Part shown: positions 8,626 through 15,451 of the stretch, one piece after another | Numbering within the stretch: the first letter of the stretch is position 1 | Layout: the number at the start of each line of letters is the position of its first letter | Assembly (NCBI GenBank): GCA_014885115.2 | Contig: WKLE02005956.1 | Location: forward strand, 1-15,451 | DNA length: 15,451 nucleotides | Source of the DNA: Asterionellopsis glacialis | Taxonomy: Eukaryota > Bacillariophyta > Plagiogrammaphyceae > Rhaphoneidales > Asterionellopsidaceae | Direction of reading: 5' to 3' | Notes under the pieces: generated by a model | The model's database searches: none | The model's input: only the letters and a program-made list of their open reading frames with translations | Told to the model about the DNA's origin: nothing | Translations under genes and position numbers: made by a program

Positions 8626-8922
8626 TTAAAAGAAATTAATGCGCCATGATTTCACACGACTTGGTGAAAAGAAGCCCCGATTTTTTCCATCGAATCATCC
8701 GACACAAATTGTGTCACCGAGTTCCCATAAAAAAGACCGGGAGTGACCAGAATGTCCTCTCTGATGAAGCAGTGCGTGATGACTTGGGAGGACGCAGAAG
8801 TCCCAATGAAATTGACTGACTGTGAAATCAAGGAAACGTGCAGCATGCTGCAGGAACTCACCAAACCTCAACAAGCACGCAAAGCCACTAGTCGTATGGA
8901 CAAGATGCTGGCGGCTGCTTGA

Positions 8923-10707
8923 GACAAGGCTGACCTGGACAAAGTCACGAGGTCATGCTGGCATCTGCCTCCTAAGAGCAGAACAGCTTCAAACACACTG
9001 CTTAAGAAGCACAAAATTCTGTTTGACGGCACTCTGGGTGCATGGAATGTTGACCCAGTCGGCACAGAGATAAAAGAAGGCTCCAAACCCTGTCACGGAA
9101 AAGCCTGTCCGGCACCGCATGTGTGCCACCAACTGCTTGAAGAAGAGGCAGAACTGCTCGCACGCACAGGAGTCCTGTGCAAAGTCAACAGGTCCAAATG
9201 GGCAGCTCCTAGCTTTCCACGACCTAAGAAAAACGACACTATGAGGTTTATTTCTGACTTTAGGAAATTGAATGAGTGTGTCATGCGACATCCGTTCCCT
9301 GTTCCTCATGTTCAGGAATCACTTGCAAAACTTGAAGGTTTCTCATGTGCATCATCCTTAGACCTGAATGTGGGTTACTATCACACACGATCAGATGCAG
9401 ATGCTAGTAAGCTATGCACTGTCGTGCCACCATGGGGAAAGTGCAAATGCTTGCGTCTGCCTGTGGGAGCAGCAAGTTCAGCGGACATTTTCCAAGAGAA
9501 GATGAGCAAACTCATGTGTGGACTAGAATTCGCACGCGTGCACATTGATGATCTGTTGCTCCTTGCAACAGACAATTTTGAAGATCATCTGCGCAAGATG
9601 GATTTAGCACTGCAACGACTGCAGGAAGCGGGGCTTAAAGTCAACGCGGAGAAAAACTTTTTCGGACGAACTGAAACGGATTATCTTGGATTGCACGTGT
9701 GTTGCAAGGGCATGAGACCATTGAATCATAAGGTCAAGGCCATGCTGAACATGGCACCACCCACAACTGCTAAGAAGACACGCTCTTTTGTAGGGATGGT
9801 CAACTTCTGTAAACAAATGTGGACACACAGATCCCACATGCTGGCACCCTTAACTAAGCTACAAGGCAAAGGGGTTAAGTTCAAATGGGGGGAGGAACAA
9901 CAAACAGCCTTTGACAACATGAAGAAAATCATAGCCAAAGAAGCACTGCTGTCCTGCCCAGACTTCAACAAGCCTTTCCACATCTGCACGGACGCCAGCA
10001 AACACCAACATGACACAGCAGCCGACAAACTCTCTCATCCAGATCTCCTAGATCCCAACTCCGAAGCTGTTCCGGAATGTCATATGACCAACGAAGACAT
10101 GGCGGAAATGCACTGCCTCAATGTGCCTCAGCATAGCAACAGTGACGAGGGATTCCCCCTTAGTCACTGTGATGTCCTAAAACATCAATCAAAGGACAAT
10201 CAACTCAAACGAGAACTTCTTAAGAAGAAAGGTTTCTCCGAACGCCTGTTTCATGGGGGCGGGAAATCTTACAGCCTCACATGCTACAAAAATGAAACAT
10301 GCGTTCTGTCAACTTTACAGAAATGCACGGTGCAATGGCACCACACGTGCTCATTTCATCTCGGCAAGACCCGCACCAAAGAGACAATGCGACAGCACTT
10401 GTGGTGGCCTGAACCACGCGAACACATGACGACCTGCTGCAAAACATGCCACATCTGTCAACTGAACAAGAGTCAAAGTAAGAAGCACGGACAACTGCCT
10501 GAAAAAGACGCAGAAGCTGCACCATGGGATCGTTCATGTGCAGATCTCATAGGACCTTATGCGATCTCACGAAAAGGTTGCAAGGACTTAATCCTAAGCT
10601 GCATCACTGTGATCGACCCAGCTGCAGGACGGTTCAAGATTGCCCCTTGGTCTGAAAGGAGCAGCATCAAAATCACAAACATGGCAGAGCAACAGTGGTT
10701 CGCATGA
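8923..10707 (+). pseudogene. Ty3/gypsy pol: RT and integrase N-terminus, RNase H deleted
   Basis: Gypsy-type polyprotein part. The frame can be followed from 8731 (after TAA 8728-8730): CVMTWEDAEVPMKLTD is the usual segment after the protease; a TGA at 8920-8922 interrupts it, then HLPPKSRTASNTLLKKH and LFDGTLGAWNVDP lead into RT. RT shows WAAPSFPRPKKNDTMRFISDFRKLN, motif A SLDLNVGYYH (9355-9384), VGAASSADIFQEKMS, and VHIDDLLLL at 9538, where Tyr of YxDD is His but both Asp remain. After TDAS (9988-9999) the RNase H domain jumps to AADKLS (about 10018): roughly 110 residues, including most catalytic residues, are missing with the frame kept. The integrase HHCC finger follows (WHH at 10336, CKTCHIC at 10438), then ADLIGPY with the first catalytic Asp (10543). 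TGA at 10705-10707 cuts the frame. Gag and a clear protease are absent, so the 5' end is lost or decayed. The frame has no ATG near its start, as expected inside a polyprotein. Confidence 0.9.
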
Positions 10708-11313
10708 CACCTGAAACCCACACAAGTCACTTTTGACCGAGACACCGAATTCATGAAGGATTTCCGCAGTGTGCTAGACGATGAACACCACATCAAACGC
10801 AAACTGATCACTGCCCATGACCCACAGGCAAATGCCGCAGTGGAGAGGATGCATCAAGCAGTGGGCAACATGATGCGAACCCACGAGACACAACACAGCA
10901 CCGAAGAAAACCCATGGACTGGTGCACTCGCTGCCGCAGCGTGCGCCGTGCATTCCACGTGTCATGCTGCTCTCCAAGTTGTGCCTGGCCAGCTGGTTTT
11001 CGGCAGAGATGTGATGTTTAACGTTCAACACAAAGCAAACTGGGAACACACACATGGCAGGAAACAAGCTAAAACAGCTAGCAACAATCAGCGTGAAAAA
11101 GCTGAGAGAATTGAACATGATTTGAAAGTGGGAGACAAAGCCCTGCTAGAAAACGACAAGTCCAATTCGTGTGAATGCGAACAACCACGCGATGGACCAT
11201 TCATCATTCGTCAAGCACACTGTGACGGTGCTGTGACTATTCAACGGGGACCAGCACTAGTCAGACTCAACATTTGTTGCATAAAACCTCACCACGCTGC
11301 CGCTGCCGCATGA
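10708..11313 (+). pseudogene. Ty3/gypsy integrase core and C-terminus
   Basis: Direct in-frame continuation of the gypsy pol beyond the TGA at 10705-10707. It reads HLKPTQVTFDRDTEF, then AHDPQANAAVERMHQAVGNM. The Asp at 10735 and Glu at 10843 are 35 residues apart, giving the D,D35E arrangement of retroviral-type integrases together with the Asp at 10543. The C-terminal part has VPGQLVFGRDVMFN and HDLKVGDKALLEN, the SH3-like end typical of gypsy integrases, then an Ala-rich tail before TGA 11311-11313. Integrase would insert element cDNA into the chromosome. Apart from the single stop the catalytic triad is intact. A putative 3' LTR begins 38 bp later. Confidence 0.9.
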
Positions 11314-11350
11314 ACGTCCTAAGCACTAGATCGCTGGACATGGGGGCGAG

Positions 11351-11706
11351 TGCAGCAGGCGAGTCGTGAGACTCGTGCGACATGTCAATCAACTGCAGCA
11401 CGGACGGACCGTGATGCGATGACGTCACAGACCAGACAGACGTGATGACGTCATCATGCAGACAGACAAGATGACGTGATGACGTCATCAAGTGGACAGA
11501 CTCAAATGCGCAGTGACGCACAACATTGTTGTGAACGCTGATGTCATGAGCGAAGCGCATTGAATTCCACTCCGCAGCAGAACACGGTGACGCGCCTGAC
11601 TTGGAGCGTTCTGATTGGCTGGCTCGGCCAGTTCGGGTCACATGTTAGAACCAAACTCCGTTGGAACCGAACTCTAAGAAGATCTGCCGTAGGATCCCGC
11701 ACTGCA
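11351..11706 (+). repeat. Putative 3' LTR of the gypsy element
   Basis: Starts TGCAGCAGG right after a purine-rich ATGGGGGCGAG tract (polypurine tract candidate, 11340-11350) and ends CCCGCACTGCA, so TGCAG/CTGCA are short inverted termini. The 356-bp size and place, 38 bp past the pol stop, fit a 3' LTR. It contains the TGACGTCA cluster and an inverted CCAAT box (ATTGG, 11614-11618). The matching 5' LTR is not in the window, so the limits are unproven. The sequence 11707-11838 after it has no recognised content. Confidence 0.5.
11420..11487. promoter_or_regulatory. Three perfect TGACGTCA palindromes (CRE/bZIP-type sites)
   Basis: TGACGTCA occurs at 11420-11427, 11446-11453 and 11480-11487, with a half site TGACGT at 11472-11477; the last two sit in a repeated GTGATGACGTCATCA context separated by CAGACAGA runs. 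TGACGTCA is the classical bZIP/ATF-CREB site, and CRE-like elements with bZIP factors act in CO2 and light responses of diatoms. Within the putative LTR they would act as promoter or enhancer. Binding itself is inference. Confidence 0.55.
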
Positions 11707-11781
11707 TTTGAGTCATGAAAACGAATCGGTGGATTGTCGGGTGTTTTAGTTAAACTCTAAAATAGCTCATAATTTATTCAC

Positions 11782-12042
11782 TTGTCATTTTCAATGTTTT
11801 CTATCACTTTTCACAATTGTTGTCAGCACAGTGCATGCAGAGGCTTCACAGGATCAATGAAAGATCCATGCACAGACTTCTTACAAAGTTCAGAACCAGA
11901 TTGCAGAGAAAAGGACAACACTTGCATTGAAGTCATGAAGATGGCACCAATGACCATGCGGATAAAGCACAAGTCACGACAGAGAGTCGATCAGGTTTAT
12001 GGAGACATTAATGATGGAGGCAGTGCCAGAGAGGATCACTGA
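11782..12042 (+). CDS. Hypothetical ORF (86 aa), relative of the ORF at 13305-13724
   Basis: Not recognised. The segment GFTGSMKDPCTDFLQSSE (starting near 11840) matches GHTGAMKDLHTDFLHSAE in the minus-strand ORF at 13305-13724, because both lie in the arms of the large inverted repeat. Conservation at the protein level suggests the repeat once encoded a protein. The N-terminus, before the repeat arm, looks like random sequence, so the annotated start is doubtful. Probably a decayed fragment. Confidence 0.3.
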   Translation: MSFSMFSITFHNCCQHSACRGFTGSMKDPCTDFLQSSEPDCREKDNTCIEVMKMAPMTMRIKHKSRQRVDQVYGDINDGGSAREDH

Positions 12043-12356
12043 ACGAAATCACAACCAAGGCACTTCAATGTTTTAGTTCAAAGAGATTCGAGCAGGATCT
12101 TAGAAGGGGATGCGGATTGAGGCATCCATGATGCATCACTTCGAATTTAAATCATCATCACTGAAAATAAAACCAAATGTGGATCAACATTTGCATCCCA
12201 CGACAAGAGAGACTAGGGTTCTGATTATTTAAGGTTCAAGGCTGGGGTTGCACCACCATCAGAATTAGAATTAACATTGCAATCTTGTGTGATCTGCATG
12301 CTGTTTGTCTCTGTTTGAGTGACGTTTGCACCAGATGAAATGCCGCAAGTTCCCTG
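11839..12356. repeat. Left arm of a large imperfect inverted repeat
   Basis: Matches the reverse complement of 12852-13427 in ordered blocks: 11945-11967 with 13275-13297 (23 nt identical), 12024-12041 with 13202-13219 (18 nt), 12237-12262 with 12947-12972 (25 of 26), and 12334-12356 with 12852-12874 (23 nt). Between blocks the arms are diverged, with small indels. Block centres all fall near 12605-12632. Confidence 0.85.
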
Positions 12357-12850
12357 GCCATAACACAACAGTTCATGGTGCCATTCTGTGACTTGTTTCT
12401 GCAATGTCGCAGGCACAACTGTTTTTCCAGCAGTGTCGCAAATCAACTTGCGCGCTTCACTGCCCCCATGAAAGCAGCGCAGTGCGTGGCCCTCAGAATC
12501 AGACTTGGCTGTTTTAATCAAAGCTGCATCTTCCTGTTGGGCATGCATCAGTGATTTGCAGTGAAGTGGACAAGCCACATCCGACATGTCTTCATTTTCA
12601 TGCCCGAAGGCTTTGGACAGAAGACAGGCAGCAGGTTGTTCAAAGACTGAATCGTGGACCTCAGACTTCAAGCCAGGGTCGAGCTGCAGCCTGGACAAGG
12701 CATCGACCCCGACGTCATGTTTGCCTTCAAGGCAATGTGATTCCCGCCCGTGTTCCTCCAGAAGCAGGCACCAACGCATCACACATTTGGTGTTAAAAAC
12801 CTTGCAGGTGAGATTTTCATGATCGGTGCATGCAACAATCGGTTGACCAA
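12357..12850 (-). pseudogene. Ty3/gypsy RNase H to integrase fragment in the inverted-repeat loop
   Basis: The minus strand encodes the end of a gypsy RNase H domain: GQPIVACTDHENLTCKVFN (beginning about 12848), RWCLLLEEHG, then CLEGKHDVGVDALSRLQLD, the usual end of the domain. It runs on through the linker to the start of the integrase zinc finger (QKQVTEWHHELLCY), where similarity stops at about 12366 and the frame passes into the repeat arm, ending at 12225. There are no stops within the fragment. It is not part of the plus-strand gypsy copy: the linker differs, though FHGG and WHH are shared. Both fragment ends coincide with the inner ends of the repeat arms to within about 10 bp, suggesting capture rather than chance. 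It lacks RT and the integrase core, so it cannot function. Confidence 0.85.
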
Positions 12851-12851
12851 T

Positions 12852-13427
12852 CAGGGAACTTGCGGCATTTCATCAGGAGCTCTGCTTCAAGAAGTTTTGA
12901 CGATTTGGACATGCGACGTGTTGACATGTGTGATTGTAAATCTCCACTGATGGTGGTGGAACCCCAGCCTTGGGCCTTGTTGCGATTAATTTGGATGCTT
13001 CTTGTTAGTGGACAATGAGTGTCTCAGGTTTGATTGGATTTATGCACATGCTGGCATGTTCAAATTCAAAGCTAGGTTGTCATGGACACCGCAATCAAAC
13101 CCTCACTTTTCAGATCCCACTCAAATCTTTTCGAACATGCCACCAGATAACAATCAACCTTGCCTGAGTCCTTTTTCAGTCTCCTTGAATTGCATCACTC
13201 CCAGTGATCCTCTCTGGCATGACCCCACCTCAGCCTCCATCTCCAAGCTCTCTCTGCATCAGGGTTTGTTGTGACTTTATCCGCATGGTCATTGGTGTCC
13301 AAACCTAACTCAAGATGTGTCTTGTTTTGTTCATTGATCCCTGCAATGCACGAGAAAAGCGCAGTGACACTTCTGCGGAATGCAGGAAGTCGGTGTGCAG
13401 GTCTTTCATGGCACCTGTGTGTCCTCT
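12852..13427. repeat. Right arm of the large imperfect inverted repeat
   Basis: Inverted counterpart of 11839-12356. It is about 60 bp longer through small insertions, for example an extra 10-15 bp beside the block at 13202-13219. Outward of about 13427 no further match to the left flank is seen. Confidence 0.85.
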
Positions 13428-13724
13428 TCCTTTGGCATTCATTTCAGTCCGCCATCGGTTCTGAGCATTGACATCTTCTCCCCTTGCTCCTTCCACTCTG
13501 GCTCTAGTTGTGGCGCCTCTCCGGAACATTCTTGCTAGGCCACAGTCCTGGTCTGCATCTGCTGATTCAGGCATGAGGTCAGAACGTTCTCGTTGAATCT
13601 GTCGTAGTCGGCTGAATATTTCCTTCTCATGCTTTTTCATTGCAGCTTGTTGCTTCGATCCTTCACTCTTCACAAATGCCCAGTTTCGTTCCAGTTCTCC
13701 TGTTGCTTTCAGCTTGTTCAGCAA
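13305..13724 (-). CDS. Hypothetical charged protein (139 aa)
   Basis: Not recognised. The N-terminal half is rich in Lys, Arg and Glu with helical character (KQQAAMKKHEKEIFSRLRQI near residues 24-43), followed by an Arg/Gly-rich middle (RRGATTRARVEGARGED) and the GHTGAMKDLHTDFLHSAE segment shared with the left repeat arm. It covers the outer part of the right arm and about 300 bp beyond. Composition suggests a nucleic-acid-binding or coiled-coil protein of a mobile element, but there is no diagnostic motif. Part of its 5' end (13572-13641) is duplicated at 13784-13853. It may be truncated. Confidence 0.35.
   Translation of the reverse strand: MLNKLKATGELERNWAFVKSEGSKQQAAMKKHEKEIFSRLRQIQRERSDLMPESADADQDCGLARMFRRGATTRARVEGARGEDVNAQNRWRTEMNAKGRGHTGAMKDLHTDFLHSAEVSLRFSRALQGSMNKTRHILS
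13572..13641. repeat. 70-bp direct repeat, copy 1
   Basis: CATGAGGTCAGAACGTTCTC... to TGCTTTTTCATT; matches 13784-13853 with two C/T differences. Confidence 0.9.
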
Positions 13725-13783
13725 ATGAACACTCTTTTCTAGGATAAGAATTGTTTGTCTGGTAAAGAGTCCGCAGGACTAAA

Positions 13784-13853
13784 CATGAGGTCAGAACGTT
13801 CTCGTTGAATCTGTCGCAGTCGGCTGAACATTTCCTTCTCATGCTTTTTCATT
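13784..13853. repeat. 70-bp direct repeat, copy 2
   Basis: Second copy, offset 212 bp from the first. A small inverted repeat AGTCC-GCA-GGACT (13768-13780) lies just before it. Confidence 0.9.
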
Positions 13854-13909
13854 CATCAGAAAGGCTTTTAAAGGCAATGGAAGCAAAAGTCTGTCCTGCT
13901 TTCACATGT

Positions 13910-13984
13910 TCACTCCCTCGAAAGACACATTCACTCCATGGAAAGTCACATTCATGTCACTCCTACCAAAAAACATGTCAGTCC
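13910..13984. repeat. Array of TCACTCC/TCAGTCC motifs (subterminal-type repeats)
   Basis: TCACTCC at 13910, 13931 and 13957 and TCAGTCC at 13978, each preceded by an A/T-rich CAT-type context and followed by GAAA or CAAA. Spacing is 21, 26 and 21 bp. It lies about 270 bp upstream of the Plavaka-like transposase start, where CACTA-superfamily elements carry transposase-binding repeats. Confidence 0.5.
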
Positions 13985-13994
13985 GTTGAAAAAA

Positions 13995-14013
13995 CATGTC
14001 TCTCAGAGACATG
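13995..14013. repeat. Perfect 9-bp inverted repeat
   Basis: CATGTCTCT-C-AGAGACATG: 9-bp arms around one base. Confidence 0.85.
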
Positions 14014-14112
14014 CAGGCCAGCGCGTGTGAAACATTTATGTCCTAAAGTGAAACATGTCATTGGTTCAAGGACCTTAAATGTCTTTTTTTTTACTCATTT
14101 CTGACATGCATT

Positions 14113-14147
14113 GCCATGAATTTTCAGAAACCCGAAAAATTCATGGC
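14113..14147. repeat. Hairpin with a perfect 12-bp stem
   Basis: Arms GCCATGAATTTT (14113-14124) and AAAATTCATGGC (14136-14147) around an 11-nt loop, about 105 bp before the transposase ATG. It could be a transposon end structure, a protein-binding site, or part of the 5' leader. Confidence 0.8.
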
Positions 14148-14252
14148 TCTCCCCACACTTTTCAGAGCACATCATTGAAACATCAATTCCACTCATTGAA
14201 ACATTTTGTCACTGTCTGTTTGTGCCTGTTGGTTATCTGCAGCACAGTGAGC

Positions 14253-15451
14253 ATGTCCCAACAGTGCCCTCTGAAGAAGCAGAGGCAGTCTGTTTGTTGT
14301 CTTGCCTGCACACGCATGTTTAAGTCACAGCGGGTGCTCAGCACACACATGCAGCATTCCCACTCATGCAACATGGTGCATGAACATGGTGCAAAGTCAC
14401 TCCCACCCTCCAGTGTTTACTCACTAGTGGTCCCTGCTGATTCTTCTGAAACATCAGCATTGACAAACAACAGTCATACAACAAATGCAACACCAACACC
14501 ACTGGGTCATAATGATGACACCAGTGGCAGCACTGCTGACCTGCCTGCTGCAATTGACAGCAACACATATGCAACCCAACAACCCTCAAATGACATCATT
14601 GCTCATGATGCTATTAAAACAACAACAAATGGCAATGGCAGTGATGATGAACAAAACATGGATGTGTTAGCAGATCTGAATGACGATTCAAATGTCAACC
14701 CTCCCAATGCAAATGCAAATGCAAATGCAACCACAGAACACCACTGCAACACCAACACAATGTGTGCATTGAAAACCAACAGTTTTAGAATGTCCAAGGA
14801 GGATGAAATGTGCACTAATTTGTTGCATGTGTTACTTAAAAATGGTGCGCCTTTAAGCACCTTTGATATTGTCATGTCCTGGGCAAAAGATGCATCAATG
14901 AAGGGTGTGTCCTTTGATAGCAAGATGCTAACACGTGCTACTGTCATGAAGCATTTAGAAAAAAAGTTCAACACTGAATGTTGCAAACCCAAGACATTGA
15001 CATGCAACACAGAGGGTGGTGGCACTGAAGAAGGCATTGTGTTTGATTTCATTAGCATGTTCACTTCATTAATGTCCGACAGTCGCTTGATGCAACCATC
15101 TGACCTTGTTGTTGATGTGTCTCAACCAAGCTGTTTCCAAGACAAGTGCAAGCAGCTCAATGATTTTCTGGATGAATTGCACCAAGGAAGCGTGTGTCGT
15201 GACAGCACACAGAAACTGTGCAAAGATGAAAAAGACATCTTTTGTGGAATTGCATTGCACACTGATGGCACGCAGCTGGGACAATTTGTGAAAGGAACAC
15301 TTGAGCCAGTGATGTTCACACTGTCTGTTTTTAACAGAGAAACAAGAAATCAATCTTATGCATGGCGACTGCTAGGTTTTCTAAAGAAGCCCAATGATGC
15401 AGTGAGAAAGAACACTGAGACACAAGAGGACTTAAAAGGGCGTCCTGTGCG
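14253..15451 (+). CDS. Plavaka-like (CACTA-related) transposase, 3' partial
   Basis: A continuous frame with no stop from ATG 14253 to the right edge (399 codons); the same frame is open back to an ATG at 14079. I prefer 14253 because a C2H2 finger follows directly: C16-x2-C19-x3-F23-x5-L29-x2-H32-x4-H37. Next comes a Ser/Thr/Asn-rich linker with an Asn-Ala run coded by a hexanucleotide repeat, then an ordered region from about residue 180. The diagnostic part begins near residue 333: IALHTDGTQLGQFVKG followed by LEPVMFTLSVFNRETRN and AWRLLGFLKK, matching the start of the Plavaka DDE domain, with D338 the probable first catalytic Asp. The enzyme would cut and join element ends in the nucleus. 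Upstream repeats (13910-14147) may be its binding sites. Unlike its neighbours it shows no decay in the visible part. The rest of the DDE triad lies outside the window. Confidence 0.75.
   Translation, partial: MSQQCPLKKQRQSVCCLACTRMFKSQRVLSTHMQHSHSCNMVHEHGAKSLPPSSVYSLVVPADSSETSALTNNSHTTNATPTPLGHNDDTSGSTADLPAAIDSNTYATQQPSNDIIAHDAIKTTTNGNGSDDEQNMDVLADLNDDSNVNPPNANANANATTEHHCNTNTMCALKTNSFRMSKEDEMCTNLLHVLLKNGAPLSTFDIVMSWAKDASMKGVSFDSKMLTRATVMKHLEKKFNTECCKPKTLTCNTEGGGTEEGIVFDFISMFTSLMSDSRLMQPSDLVVDVSQPSCFQDKCKQLNDFLDELHQGSVCRDSTQKLCKDEKDIFCGIALHTDGTQLGQFVKGTLEPVMFTLSVFNRETRNQSYAWRLLGFLKKPNDAVRKNTETQEDLKGRPV
14706..14730 (+). repeat. Hexanucleotide microsatellite (AATGCA)x4
   Basis: Four exact AATGCA units inside the transposase frame, encoding an alternating Asn-Ala run in the linker. 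A six-base unit keeps the frame when it expands or contracts. Confidence 0.9.

Noticed and set aside
2500..10707. UGA reassigned to an amino acid, explaining the in-frame TGA codons
   Set aside because: The affected frames also have TAA stops, frameshifts and deletions, and the gypsy pol ends at a TGA where its family normally ends. Decay is simpler.
9381..11118. Minus-strand open frames across the gypsy pol
   Set aside because: Antisense shadows of the well-supported plus-strand RT and integrase.
11351..13427. Inverted arms as the LTRs of one retrotransposon
   Set aside because: LTRs are direct repeats; these arms are inverted and differ from the putative LTR at 11351-11706.
14338..15353. 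Minus-strand open frames of 63-153 aa over the transposase
   Set aside because: Shadows of the continuous plus-strand frame that carries the C2H2 finger and Plavaka motif.

Overview
This window looks like eukaryotic genomic DNA, most likely from a diatom or a related stramenopile. The evidence is one plausible host gene (a family-61 glycosyltransferase), short intron-like gaps, and a dense mosaic of broken transposable elements of the Ty1/copia, Ty3/gypsy and Plavaka (CACTA-related) types, whose sequence flavour I associate with diatom genomes. There is no sign of bacterial operons, ribosome binding sites, tRNA, rRNA or CRISPR. The organism call is inference from protein style, not a database result.

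Layout. 2-1195 (+): glycosyltransferase-61-like protein, open to the left edge. 1299-2766 (-): the 3' end of a copia element, with a putative LTR (1299-2054), polypurine tract, three CACGTG boxes and the RNase H tail of pol, interrupted by one stop. 3029-5116 (-): a Cys-rich gene I cannot name, in two same-frame pieces separated by a TAA, with PHD-like zinc ligands and a weak Ulp1-like C-terminus. 5242-5771: a 231-bp sequence repeated directly at a 299-bp period. 6703-8046 (+): a broken coiled-coil gene, transcribed away from the Cys-rich gene. 8275-8625: a two-copy 175-bp tandem repeat carrying a motif every 22 bp. 8731-11313 (+): a gypsy pol with RT and integrase but an in-frame loss of most of RNase H, followed by a putative 356-bp LTR (11351-11706) with three perfect TGACGTCA palindromes. 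11839-13427: a large imperfect inverted repeat (arms about 520 and 575 bp) whose loop is filled almost exactly by a gypsy RNase H/integrase fragment. 13572-14147: short repeats, subterminal-like motifs and hairpins. 14253 to the right edge (+): an uninterrupted Plavaka-like transposase with an N-terminal C2H2 finger.

How it works together: this is probably a transposon graveyard beside a host gene. Most elements are decayed by stops, frameshifts, deletions and loss of one LTR. The Plavaka-like transposase is the exception, because its frame is clean over about 400 codons. Three points deserve attention: the foldback structure with a captured gypsy segment; the divergent pair of unnamed genes (3029-5116 and 6703-8046) around a duplicated spacer, which may be one undescribed element; and a subterminal-type motif shared by the repeat arrays near 8.3-8.5 kb and 13.9 kb.
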